Shown here: one piece after another, positions 36,828-44,940 of the stretch | Layout of the letters: the number at the start of each line of letters is the position of its first letter | Position numbering within the stretch: the stretch's first letter is position 1 | Source: DASUNP01 sp035249305 | Lineage (GTDB): Bacteria > Acidobacteriota > Blastocatellia > UBA7656 | Reading direction: 5' to 3' | Assembly: GCA_035249305.1 (NCBI GenBank) | Contig: DATFGQ010000076.1 | Coordinates: 31,007 to 95,006, forward strand | Length of the DNA stretch: 64,000 nucleotides | Program-made: the position numbers and the translations under genes | Notes under the pieces: model-generated | Databases searched by the model: none | Told to the model about the DNA's origin: nothing | What the model saw: only the letters and a program-made list of their open reading frames with translations

Positions 36828-36892
36828 TTGCCGCCGATGTTGGCTCTCCTGTAAAATTGATTCTTTGATTTAATGCACAGATTCGCATCTGT
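36828..36892 (+). promoter_or_regulatory. Possible uvrA promoter and downstream dyad
   Basis: -35 TTGCCG (36828-36833), 18-bp spacer, -10 TAAAAT (36852-36857). A perfect dyad ACAGAT-TCGC-ATCTGT lies at 36877-36892 in the leader, 15 nt before the ATG. It is not the E. coli or Gram-positive LexA consensus; a regulator site is possible. Confidence 0.4.
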
Positions 36893-36907
36893 ACGGACCC
36901 AGGGTTA

Positions 36908-39733
36908 ATGGCTATAGACAAGATCACAATTCGTGGCGCCAGGCAGCACAACCTCAAGGACCTCAGTCTTGAAATACCGCGCAACCGCCTGACCGTAGTC
37001 ACGGGCCTTTCCGGCTCAGGCAAATCATCCTTGGCATTCGACACCATCTACGCCGAAGGGCAGCGCCGCTACGTCGAATCGCTCTCGGCCTACGCGCGGC
37101 AGTTCTTAGATCAGCTCGAAAAGCCCGACGTGGACGCGATAGACGGCCTGTCGCCGGCAATCTCCATCGAGCAGAAGACGACCATGCGCAGCCCGCGATC
37201 GACCGTAGGGACGGTTACGGAGATTTATGATTACCTGCGGCTGCTCTTCTCTTCGATAGGCCAGCCGCACTGTCACAAGTGCGGCCGCCCGATCTCTCGC
37301 CAGAGCGTCGACCAGATCGTCCAGCAGCTCGCGCACCTGCCGGAGGGCGAGCGCGTGATGATACTTGCGCCCATCGTGCGGGGACGAAAGGGCGAGTTCA
37401 AGAAGGAGCTTGAGAAGCTGACTCGCTCGGGGTTCACGCGCGCCCGCATAGACGGCGAGCTCCGACAGCTTGACGAAGAGATACGCCTCGACAAGCGGCG
37501 CAACCACACCGTCGAAGTCGTCGTCGACCGCCTGCTCATCAAGACGGGCGTCAACAAGCGGCTCGAAGAGTCGGTCCAGCTCGCCGCGAAGCTCACCGAC
37601 GGGCTTGTGCTCGTCTCGATCGTAGACGGAGAAGAGCGGCTTTACTCAGAGCGCATGGCCTGCCCGGAGTGCGGCATATCGGTGCCGACGCTTGAGCCGC
37701 GATCCTTCTCGTTCAACTCTGTCTACGGCGCGTGCGCGGCCTGTCACGGTCTGGGCACGCGCGCCGAGATCGACCCGGCAAAGATCGTCATCGATCCTAC
37801 AATCCCGATCAGCGACCAGGACCCCTTTCCGGCGGACACCGCGATCAGCAACTACTTACGCGACGTGATGAAGGCCCTCGCGCGCCAGTCGGGCATATCG
37901 TCGGACAAGCCGTTTTCCGAGCTCCCGCAAAAAGCTCAAGACACATTCTTCTACGGGTCGAAGGAGCGGCTCGCCCTGCGCTATGGCGCTTACGAATACA
38001 AAGCCGAGTGGAAGGGCGCGGTCAATTACCTGAGCAGCCGCGCCGACGAGATGAAGAGCGAATCGGCCGTCACCGCCTTCGAGGGGCTCATATCGCCTGT
38101 CGTATGCCCCGATTGCAACGGGCGGCGGCTTCAACCGGCTTCGCTCGCCGTCAAAGTCGGGGGCTGCACGATCGCGGATTACACCGCGTTGCCCATACAG
38201 GACGCGGCGCGCGTCTTCAACAAAGTGAAGCTCAACGACCGCGAAGAGAAGATAGCCGGATTAATACTGAGAGAGATTCGCCAGCGGCTCGGTTTCCTTG
38301 AGACGGTTGGTCTCGGCTACCTGACTTTAGACCGCTCTTCGTCGACGCTGTCGGGCGGCGAGGGGCAGCGCATACGGCTGGCCACGCAGATAGGCTCGCA
38401 GTTGCGCGGGGTCCTCTACGTCTTAGACGAGCCTTCGATAGGGCTCCACCCGCGAGACAATTTGAAGCTCCTCGACACGCTTGAGCACCTCCGTAACCTT
38501 GGTAACACAGTGCTGGTCGTCGAGCATGACGAAGAGACGATCCGCCGCGCCGACCACGTCGTAGACCTCGGCCCCGGCGCGGGGGCGCACGGGGGCGAGA
38601 TAGTCGCTCAGGGGACGCCTGAAGAGGTGGCGCGTGCGGCGCGCTCGCTTACGGGGCGTTACATCTCGGGCGAGCTCCGCATCTCGGTCCCCGAAGAGCG
38701 CCGCCAGTCCAACGGCAAATCGATCCGCGTGCTGGGCGCGCGGGCCAACAACCTGAAGAACATCGACGTCACTTTTCCGCTCGGCCTCTTCTTAGTCGTC
38801 ACGGGCGTGTCGGGGTCGGGCAAATCGACGCTCGTCGACGACATTCTTTATCGCAGCCTCGCGCGCAAGCTCTACCGGAGCCTCTTCGAGCCGGGCGAGC
38901 ACCGCGCCGTGCTGGGGCTTGAATACATAGACAAAGTGATAGAGATAGACCAGTCGCCCATCGGCCGCACCCCGCGCTCGAACCCGGCGACCTACACGGG
39001 CGTCTTCACGCCGATCCGCGAGCTCTACGCGATGCTGCCCGAATCGCGCGAGCGCGGATACAAGCCGGGCCGCTTCTCGTTCAACGTCAAAGGCGGGCGC
39101 TGCGAAGCCTGCCAGGGCGAAGGGATGAAGTGCATAGAGATGAACTTCCTGCCCGACGTTTATGTGCTGTGCGACGTGTGCCGCGGCGCGCGCTACAACC
39201 GCGAGACGCTGTCGGTCCGCTACAAAGGCAAGTCGATCGCCGATCTCTTGGACACTACGGTCGAAGAGGCCCTGCCGCTCTTAGAGAACATCCCGCAGAT
39301 CAAGACGAAGCTCCAGACTTTGATCGACGTCGGGCTGAGCTACATCAAGCTCGGCCAGTCGGCGACGACGCTTTCGGGCGGAGAGGCGCAGCGGATAAAG
39401 CTCGCGAAAGAGCTCTCGAAGCGCGCCACCGGCCGAACGCTTTACATTCTCGACGAGCCCACTACGGGGTTACATTTCGAAGACGTGCGCAAGCTGTTAG
39501 AAGTCTTACACCAGCTAGTCTCGCTCGGAAACACTGTGCTGGTAGTCGAGCACAATTTAGACGTTATAAAGAGCGCCGACTGGATCATAGACCTTGGGCC
39601 GGAAGGCGGCGAGGAGGGCGGCCGGGTAGTCGCCGAGGGCTCGCCGGAGACGGTGGCGCGGTGTCGCAAATCTTACACAGGCCAGGCGCTCCGCGCGGCC
39701 TTGAACGGGCGCAACGGGCGCAAATCGGCGTAG
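36908..39733 (+). CDS. uvrA: UvrA, excinuclease ABC subunit A
   Basis: 941 residues, the usual length. Two ABC ATPase modules: Walker A at 33-41 (GLSGSGKSS) and in the second half (GVSGSGKST); two signature motifs (LSGGEGQRIRLA, LSGGEAQRIKLA). Zinc sites are formed by CPEC...CAAC in the first module and CEAC...CDVC in the second. UvrA2 scans DNA for bulky damage and loads UvrB. It stands alone, preceded by a short leader with a dyad. A composite palindromic element begins about 8 nt after the stop. Confidence 0.97.
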   Translation: MAIDKITIRGARQHNLKDLSLEIPRNRLTVVTGLSGSGKSSLAFDTIYAEGQRRYVESLSAYARQFLDQLEKPDVDAIDGLSPAISIEQKTTMRSPRSTVGTVTEIYDYLRLLFSSIGQPHCHKCGRPISRQSVDQIVQQLAHLPEGERVMILAPIVRGRKGEFKKELEKLTRSGFTRARIDGELRQLDEEIRLDKRRNHTVEVVVDRLLIKTGVNKRLEESVQLAAKLTDGLVLVSIVDGEERLYSERMACPECGISVPTLEPRSFSFNSVYGACAACHGLGTRAEIDPAKIVIDPTIPISDQDPFPADTAISNYLRDVMKALARQSGISSDKPFSELPQKAQDTFFYGSKERLALRYGAYEYKAEWKGAVNYLSSRADEMKSESAVTAFEGLISPVVCPDCNGRRLQPASLAVKVGGCTIADYTALPIQDAARVFNKVKLNDREEKIAGLILREIRQRLGFLETVGLGYLTLDRSSSTLSGGEGQRIRLATQIGSQLRGVLYVLDEPSIGLHPRDNLKLLDTLEHLRNLGNTVLVVEHDEETIRRADHVVDLGPGAGAHGGEIVAQGTPEEVARAARSLTGRYISGELRISVPEERRQSNGKSIRVLGARANNLKNIDVTFPLGLFLVVTGVSGSGKSTLVDDILYRSLARKLYRSLFEPGEHRAVLGLEYIDKVIEIDQSPIGRTPRSNPATYTGVFTPIRELYAMLPESRERGYKPGRFSFNVKGGRCEACQGEGMKCIEMNFLPDVYVLCDVCRGARYNRETLSVRYKGKSIADLLDTTVEEALPLLENIPQIKTKLQTLIDVGLSYIKLGQSATTLSGGEAQRIKLAKELSKRATGRTLYILDEPTTGLHFEDVRKLLEVLHQLVSLGNTVLVVEHNLDVIKSADWIIDLGPEGGEEGGRVVAEGSPETVARCRKSYTGQALRAALNGRNGRKSA

Positions 39734-39740
39734 AGGGAAT

Positions 39741-39955
39741 CTGAAAAAGTCCCCGAAGGGGACATATTCAACAGCCCGGCGCAACGCGCCGGGTAACGCA
39801 CGCATACAAAACGAAGCCCTGGAAGGGCGATATAACTATCGCGCCCTTTCAGGGCTTCTCATTACTATCAATCCGTTCCCAGGGGCGGTGCCCCTGGCTA
39901 TTGAATTAAGCCCTTTCAGGGCTTTTATTCGCACTTTTCATACACCCTATAGCCT
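39741..39955. repeat. Composite palindromic element, copy 2 (core reversed)
   Basis: GTCCCCGAAGGGGAC (39749-39763), ATTCAACAGCC (39766-39776), CCCGGCGC/GCGCCGGG palindrome, GAAGCCCTGGAAGGGCG...CGCCCTTTCAGGGCTTC, CCAGGGGC/GCCCCTGG palindrome, GGCTATTGAAT (39896-39906), GCCCTTTCAGGGCTTTT. Flanks match copy 1 in the same orientation, but the 141-bp core matches the reverse complement of the copy 1 core. It fills the uvrA-gmhA gap. Confidence 0.85.
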
Positions 39956-39994
39956 TGTCTTTTCGAAACCTAGACAATAAACTAACCGCTTGAA

Positions 39995-40573
39995 ATGATA
40001 GAACGCATACGCCAGCTTGCGCGCCAGAGCATAGAGACTAAGCGCGCGTTCTTCGACGAGCACGCAGACGACGTGGCCCGAGCCGCACAGATGATGATCG
40101 CTACGATCCTGGCGGGCAGCAAGATACTGATATTCGGCAACGGCGGCTCGGCGGCTGACGCCCAGCATATCGCCGCGGAGCTTGTTAACCGGCTCAACGA
40201 CGACCGGCCGCCTATCCCCGCTATCGCTCTTACAACAGACACGTCGATACTCACTTCGATCGGGAATGACTCTTCGTTCGACGAGATCTTCGAGCGGCAG
40301 TTGCGGGCGCTGGGGCGCGCAAGCGATCTGGCGATTGCGATATCGACGAGCGGCAATTCGCCGAATGTGCTGCGCGCGGTCGCGGCGGCGAGAGAGATGG
40401 GCATAGTAACCATCGCGCTCGCGGGCCGCAGCGGTGGGAAGCTGGCCGAGGAGGTCGACCTGGCGCTGGTCGTGGAAGCCGAATCTACTCAGCACATCCA
40501 GGAAACGCACATCACGATAGGCCACATACTGTGCGAGTTGATCGAAGACGGTCTATTCAAAACGGAAGCGTGA
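39995..40573 (+). CDS. gmhA: GmhA-like sedoheptulose-7-phosphate isomerase (SIS domain)
   Basis: 192 residues, a single SIS domain. The motifs GNGGSAADAQHIAAELVNR, TTDTSILTSIGND, IAISTSGNSPNVL and the C-terminal ETHITIGHILCELIED match GmhA, which makes D-glycero-D-manno-heptose 7-phosphate for the LPS core. Length matches (about 192). The companion heptose genes (hldE, gmhB) are not in the window; instead a protein of unknown function follows 17 nt later. Confidence 0.88.
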   Translation: MIERIRQLARQSIETKRAFFDEHADDVARAAQMMIATILAGSKILIFGNGGSAADAQHIAAELVNRLNDDRPPIPAIALTTDTSILTSIGNDSSFDEIFERQLRALGRASDLAIAISTSGNSPNVLRAVAAAREMGIVTIALAGRSGGKLAEEVDLALVVEAESTQHIQETHITIGHILCELIEDGLFKTEA

Positions 40574-40590
40574 GTCTCCAATAGAACGAA

Positions 40591-41541
40591 ATGTCGCGGT
40601 ACAAAGTTGAGCCACTAGACCTTTCGCGGATCGCCACCTACCCGCTCGCCTCCCGCCCTAGCAAGGTGACGACAGAAGACTTCGCGCGCACCGTGGCCGC
40701 CGAATCATCTATAAAAGATTTCTTAGCCTCGTTGCCGAACATACTAGCCGCGCGCGACCTCGGCGAGCTCGCCGGTTTGATTCGCAAGGCCCGGCGCGAG
40801 GGGCGCGCGATCATCGTCGGGCTCGGCGGCCATGTCGTCAAGACGGGTTGCAGCCCCGTGTTGATCGATCTGATGGAGCGTGGCTTTGTGACCGCGCTGG
40901 CTATGAACGGCTCGGCTATGATTCATGATTTCGAGATAGCGCTGGCGGGCGCGACGAGCGAAGACGTGGACGCGTCGCTCGGGTCGGGCGGCTTCGGCAT
41001 GGCCGAAGAGACGGGCCGCATAATCAACAACGCGGTGATAATCGGCGCGGCCGAAAAGCTGGGCATGGGCCAGGCGGTGGGCCGCGAGCTTCACATACTC
41101 CAGCCGCCCTATGCCGGCCAGTCCCTGCTCTACGCGGCTTATGACAGACGCGTTCCGGTCACCGTCCACGTAGCCATAGGCACAGACATCGTGCACATAC
41201 ACCCTAACGCGGACGGCGCGGCCATCGGGCAGACGACGCACGACGATTTCCGCCTGCTCTGCTCGATAGTGCGCGAGCTTGACGGCGGCGGCGTATACCT
41301 GAACCTGGGCTCCGCCGTAGTGCTGCCCGAAGTCTTTCTCAAATGCGTGACGGTAGTCCGCAATCTAGGTTACAGGCTGCAAGACTTCACCACCGCGAAC
41401 TTCGACTTCATACAGCAGTACCGCCCGCTGACGAACGTGGTGCGGCGGCCCGTGGCCGGAAGCGGGCGCGGCTTTTCATTCACGGGACATCACGAGTTGA
41501 TGATCCCACTCCTGGCCGCGTCGATACTCGCCGAGCCGTAA
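40591..41541 (+). CDS. Conserved protein of unknown function, coupled to gmhA
   Basis: 316 residues, no signal peptide. It has the look of a nucleotide- or sugar-binding Rossmann-type protein: GRAIIVGLGGHVVKTGCSPVLIDLMERG, then NGSAMIHDFEIALAGATSEDVD and GSGGFGMAEETGRIINNAV. Several of these phrases (a GGH loop, an HD pair, an E-T-G motif) faintly recall the deoxyhypusine synthase fold; I would not assign that activity. The His/Asp-rich IGTDIVHIHPNADGAAIG may bind metal or cofactor. It starts 17 nt after gmhA on the same strand, which suggests a role in heptose or other envelope sugar metabolism. It ends only 6 nt from the convergent DUF2227-like gene. Confidence 0.6.
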   Translation: MSRYKVEPLDLSRIATYPLASRPSKVTTEDFARTVAAESSIKDFLASLPNILAARDLGELAGLIRKARREGRAIIVGLGGHVVKTGCSPVLIDLMERGFVTALAMNGSAMIHDFEIALAGATSEDVDASLGSGGFGMAEETGRIINNAVIIGAAEKLGMGQAVGRELHILQPPYAGQSLLYAAYDRRVPVTVHVAIGTDIVHIHPNADGAAIGQTTHDDFRLLCSIVRELDGGGVYLNLGSAVVLPEVFLKCVTVVRNLGYRLQDFTTANFDFIQQYRPLTNVVRRPVAGSGRGFSFTGHHELMIPLLAASILAEP

Positions 41542-41547
41542 CTTTCC

Positions 41548-42072
41548 TTAGATAGATTTCTTCACGCTCTTGAAAAAGGAACCGAGCACATCGCTTACGG
41601 TGTGGCTCGACGCGCCGACCCACAACCCCGCGAAGGCCGCTATCAGGTAGCCGCGCCTTATGGGCGAAATGACCTCCCACACGCGGCCGATCGCCTCGGT
41701 GAAAGTCGCGGCGCTCACTGAAGATTGATTGATGTACACGTCTCGGACGTACAATGCCACGGCCAGCACGAGCGTGACTACGACGAGGAAGTAGACGACG
41801 CGGACGAGCGTCCCGAGCAATATGCTGTGCGACCACCGAGAGCGGTGGCGCAACGCAACTTTGTAAGGCCACCACAAAAATCTGAGCGGCCCCCAGCGCG
41901 TGTACTGCCTGCTTTGAACGTCGAGGTCCGGCCCGAACATCAGCCCGCCGAAGACCATCGCCGCCGTCGCCACCGCGGTCAGCATCCAGTCGCGCGTGAA
42001 ATAATAAGTGATGGCCGCAGTCGGCGCGGCCAGGATGAAGGTGATCAGATCGTGCGTCTTTCCGGAAGGCAT
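41548..42072 (-). CDS. DUF2227-like membrane metal-binding protein
   Basis: 174 residues with about four hydrophobic segments (LITFILAAPTAAITYYF, AVATAAMVFGG, VVYFLVVVTLVLAVALYV, GYLIAAFAGLWVG). Conserved polar clusters GKTHD, FGPDLDV, HRSRWSHS and SSHTVSD give the His/Asp pattern of the DUF2227 / YdjM-like predicted metal-dependent membrane proteins. Activity is unknown. It follows nrdD on the same strand with a heptad hairpin in the gap. Confidence 0.7.
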   Translation of the reverse strand: MPSGKTHDLITFILAAPTAAITYYFTRDWMLTAVATAAMVFGGLMFGPDLDVQSRQYTRWGPLRFLWWPYKVALRHRSRWSHSILLGTLVRVVYFLVVVTLVLAVALYVRDVYINQSSVSAATFTEAIGRVWEVISPIRRGYLIAAFAGLWVGASSHTVSDVLGSFFKSVKKSI

Positions 42073-42078
42073 AGAGAA

Positions 42079-42156
42079 CAGTTTTTAGTTTTCAGTTTTG
42101 AGTTTTTAGTTTTCAGCATCAGAAGTAAGAACTAAGAACTCAAAACTGAAAACTGT
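42079..42156 (-). repeat. Heptad inverted repeat, AGTTTTT family
   Basis: AGTTTTT, AGTTTTC, AGTTTTG, AGTTTTT, AGTTTTC words, a spacer of about 20 nt, then AAGAACT, AAGAACT, CAAAACT, GAAAACT in inverse sense. It begins 2 nt after the nrdD TGA and fills the nrdD-DUF2227 gap. Confidence 0.85.
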
Positions 42157-42158
42157 GT

Positions 42159-44255
42159 TCACATGTCCGCTCCTGTCACGCGGCGGCGGTCTTTCAGTTC
42201 CGCCAATCGCCCCGCGTCCCATGATGAGGTGTGGCCGTAGCGGTCCCCCGCGTAGGCGAGGCCGTCAACGCGCTCGGAGCCGCATTGCGGGCAGGCCGCG
42301 TGCAACCCGCGCGAGCTCGCGCCGCAGCTTGGGCAGATCGTGAATTCGGGGCAGAAGATCAGCCCCGCGCAGCTCGATTGATAGAAGGCCAGCGAGATCA
42401 ACCGGCCCAGGTCGTCGGCTTGAGGCGTCGATTCGCCCATCCAAATCTCGGTCGCGGCGTTCGTAAAACCGAATTCGTGAAAGACGCCTTCGGTGCGGAC
42501 ACGGTCGAGCATAGACACTTCGCTCGTGGCCGAAAGCCTCACCCCATCCGTGTAGTACGCCGAATCAGAAGGCGCTTCGCCGCAGACGACGCTCGCCGCC
42601 GTCTCGCCGAAGAAGCGCAAATCGAGCCTCGCCAACCGGTGCGCGGTCACTTCTGTAGAATGCCCGCTCAGCAAGAAACGAACTTTGTGTTTGTTCGACA
42701 GCCGCTCGGCCTCGCGCTTCAAATGCGTCAGCACCTTGAGCGCGAACTCCATCGTCGCCTCCGAGTCATGCAGGTCGGATTGGAGGACCGCCCGACACAA
42801 TTCGTTCAGCCCCACGAGGCTTATGGCGTGAGTCCCCCAGTTGAGCTTTACAAACGGCGCCCCGCTCGCCCGCGTGGTCAGCGCCGCCAGCGGCCCCCGC
42901 TCCCCGAGCGCGAGGAGCTTCTCTAAGAAGACGCGCTTTTCGAGGTGGGCCTGCGCGGCGGTCTCCATCAACCGCGTCAACTCTTCAAAGACCTGCACGT
43001 GCTTGCCGCCCGCGAGATACCCGACGCGCGGCAGGTTCAAAGAGACTATCTGAAACTGGAACGACCGCAGCGCGTGGCTCTCGGCGCGGGCGACCGCCTT
43101 CTCTTCGTTTATGCCGTACCGCCGGAAGAAACTCCCTTCGTCGTCGCGGTCGAAGGCGATCGTAAGACCGCCGCGCTCGACGGCGAGGCGGCTCGCCATC
43201 TCAAGCACCGAGCGGTAGCCGGGAATCTCGTTGAAGTGGCGGTTGATGTGCAGCACTAGGCGCGGCGTCAGAAACGCGCGGCCCGACCCGTCGCCTTCGA
43301 TGTAGACTTCCAGCAGCGATTGTAAAAAGCGGTGGGCCTCGCTCATATGCTCGCCGTAAGTCTTATCGCCCGGCTGGCCATTTGCGCCGATGGCGGGCCG
43401 CGATTTCATGTAAGACGGCGCGTCCCAATCAAGGTGGAGGTCCGAGAAGACTATCTGCCCGCCGCGCGCGACCGCGGGGGCCGAGAACTCGAATACGAGC
43501 GTCTGAGCCAACTGCTTTATCGCGCGGTCATCGAGCCCGACAAGGAATGGCGCTATCGCAAAATTGAGCGAGTCCCACACCACAGGCCCCGCCAGGTAGC
43601 CTTGCAGCGCCGCCGACAGCTTTACTATGTGGGCGACCAGGACTTCGACGCGGCGCGCGGGCCGCGAGCTGGCGAAGCCTTGCGGCAGCGTTATGCCGAA
43701 CTGTTTCACGTAGTCGACGGCGGAGATCAGAGAGTGAGGCCGGTCGATGGCGCCTATGCCGTGAATGTGAATGTCGCCCACGAGATGAGCGTTAGCGATC
43801 TGCTCTGAGAAGACGTTCAGGATGGCGTACTCGCGCTTTATCGATTCGGCCAGCAACAGGCTCGTGCCTTCCGGCCCGTATGGCTGCGAGCTCGTCTCGC
43901 GCAGCGAGCTGTGTATCACCCGGTCGACGTCGTAAAAAGGGACGCCCAGCCGCGTGTGCGAGCGGTGCGCGTCTTCAAGCCCTAGCTCAAGGAGCTTCGC
44001 GTCGACCAGGCCGCGAATGAGCGAGGAGCTGAGCGTGCGGAACCCAAGCTTCTGAATGAACTCGCGGACCTCAACGCCTATCTGCGCGGCGAGGTCGGCG
44101 TCGATGCTGGCTTCGCGGACTAATGCTTCGATGATCCGCTGCGTGTCGAATAGGGCGATGTCTTCGTCCGAGCGGCGCACGAGCACTTCGGGCTCACCGC
44201 CCTCGTCAGGTGAGATATTAGCTTGATCGTTCGGGGGAAACTGGTCAGGCTCCAT
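42159..44255 (-). CDS. nrdD: NrdD-like anaerobic ribonucleoside-triphosphate reductase
   Basis: 698 residues from the ATG at 44255 (a TTG 13 codons upstream is possible; neither has a clear ribosome site). An ATP-cone starts the protein (VRRSDEDIALFDTQRIIEAL). The class III reductase body follows (HLVGDIHIHGIGAIDRPHSL, QIVFSDLHLDW, VSLNLPRVGYLAGG, KVRFLLSGHSTE) and a C-terminal zinc ribbon (ICPSCGASSRG...CPQCGSE). The usual glycyl-radical motif RVxGY is not evident; the closest is YAGDRYG around G670, before the conserved WDAGRLAELKDR. No nrdG activase is in the window. It should make dNTPs without oxygen if activated. It lies downstream of accBC-thiE. Confidence 0.8.
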   Translation of the reverse strand: MEPDQFPPNDQANISPDEGGEPEVLVRRSDEDIALFDTQRIIEALVREASIDADLAAQIGVEVREFIQKLGFRTLSSSLIRGLVDAKLLELGLEDAHRSHTRLGVPFYDVDRVIHSSLRETSSQPYGPEGTSLLLAESIKREYAILNVFSEQIANAHLVGDIHIHGIGAIDRPHSLISAVDYVKQFGITLPQGFASSRPARRVEVLVAHIVKLSAALQGYLAGPVVWDSLNFAIAPFLVGLDDRAIKQLAQTLVFEFSAPAVARGGQIVFSDLHLDWDAPSYMKSRPAIGANGQPGDKTYGEHMSEAHRFLQSLLEVYIEGDGSGRAFLTPRLVLHINRHFNEIPGYRSVLEMASRLAVERGGLTIAFDRDDEGSFFRRYGINEEKAVARAESHALRSFQFQIVSLNLPRVGYLAGGKHVQVFEELTRLMETAAQAHLEKRVFLEKLLALGERGPLAALTTRASGAPFVKLNWGTHAISLVGLNELCRAVLQSDLHDSEATMEFALKVLTHLKREAERLSNKHKVRFLLSGHSTEVTAHRLARLDLRFFGETAASVVCGEAPSDSAYYTDGVRLSATSEVSMLDRVRTEGVFHEFGFTNAATEIWMGESTPQADDLGRLISLAFYQSSCAGLIFCPEFTICPSCGASSRGLHAACPQCGSERVDGLAYAGDRYGHTSSWDAGRLAELKDRRRVTGADM

Positions 44256-44320
44256 CGCGGAGTTAAAGATACTTGTTTTATCTGCCGGAAGCAAGCATCA
44301 CACATTTTACGTTTTTCGCG

Positions 44321-44935
44321 TCAGATTCGGCTGATGAACGCCTTAACTCGCTCGCCGATGTCGTCGGTCGAATAAAGGTCGGATATGACGGCGACGCTCG
44401 CGGCTCCCGCTTCGATGACCGACGCGGCGCGCTCAAGCGTTATGCCGCCGATGGCGACAACCGGCTTTGACACGCGCCGACTGATTTCGGCCAATTGTTC
44501 CAGCCCCACGACTGGGTCGGGGTTCTCTTTCGTAGAGGTCTGAAAGACCGGGCCGAACGCGACGTAGTCGGCGGACGTGAAATCGGCTTCCAGGGCCTGT
44601 TCCAGGTTATGCGTGGAGAACCCGATTATCGCGCCGGGAGCCAGAACCGCCCGCGCTCGGTCCGGCGGCAGATCGTCTTGCCCCAGGTGGACCCCGTCGG
44701 CCCGGACCGCGGCGGCGATGTCGACGCGGTCATTAATTATGATCCGGACGTTCAGCGACCTCGCGACTTTCATGGCCTCGACGGCCGCCTCATAAAAATC
44801 ACGAGGCGAAGCTGCCTTGTCGCGCAATTGAATCAAGGTGGCGCCGCCCGCCGCCAGACGTTCGACCTGCCGTGCGTGCGAAAGCCCTGCCAGCCGCGTG
44901 TCGGTTATGGGGTAAAGCTTTGGGAGAGAGAGCAT
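44321..44935 (-). CDS. thiE: Thiamine-phosphate synthase
   Basis: 204 residues of the TIM-barrel ThiE. Substrate motifs: TLIQLRDK (pyrimidine diphosphate), INDRVDIAAAVRADGVHLGQDDLP (Mg and diphosphate), VAFGPVFQTSTKENP and AIGGITLERA. It joins HMP-PP and thiazole phosphate to thiamine phosphate. It starts 5 nt after the accC stop, so it is co-transcribed with accBC; no other thiamine gene is in the window. Confidence 0.92.
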   Translation of the reverse strand: MLSLPKLYPITDTRLAGLSHARQVERLAAGGATLIQLRDKAASPRDFYEAAVEAMKVARSLNVRIIINDRVDIAAAVRADGVHLGQDDLPPDRARAVLAPGAIIGFSTHNLEQALEADFTSADYVAFGPVFQTSTKENPDPVVGLEQLAEISRRVSKPVVAIGGITLERAASVIEAGAASVAVISDLYSTDDIGERVKAFISRI

Positions 44936-44940
44936 CTCGG

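Noticed and set aside
36877..36892. LexA box upstream of uvrA
   Set aside because: The dyad is ACAGAT-TCGC-ATCTGT, not CTGT-N8-ACAG or GAAC-N4-GTTC; listed only as an unnamed dyad.
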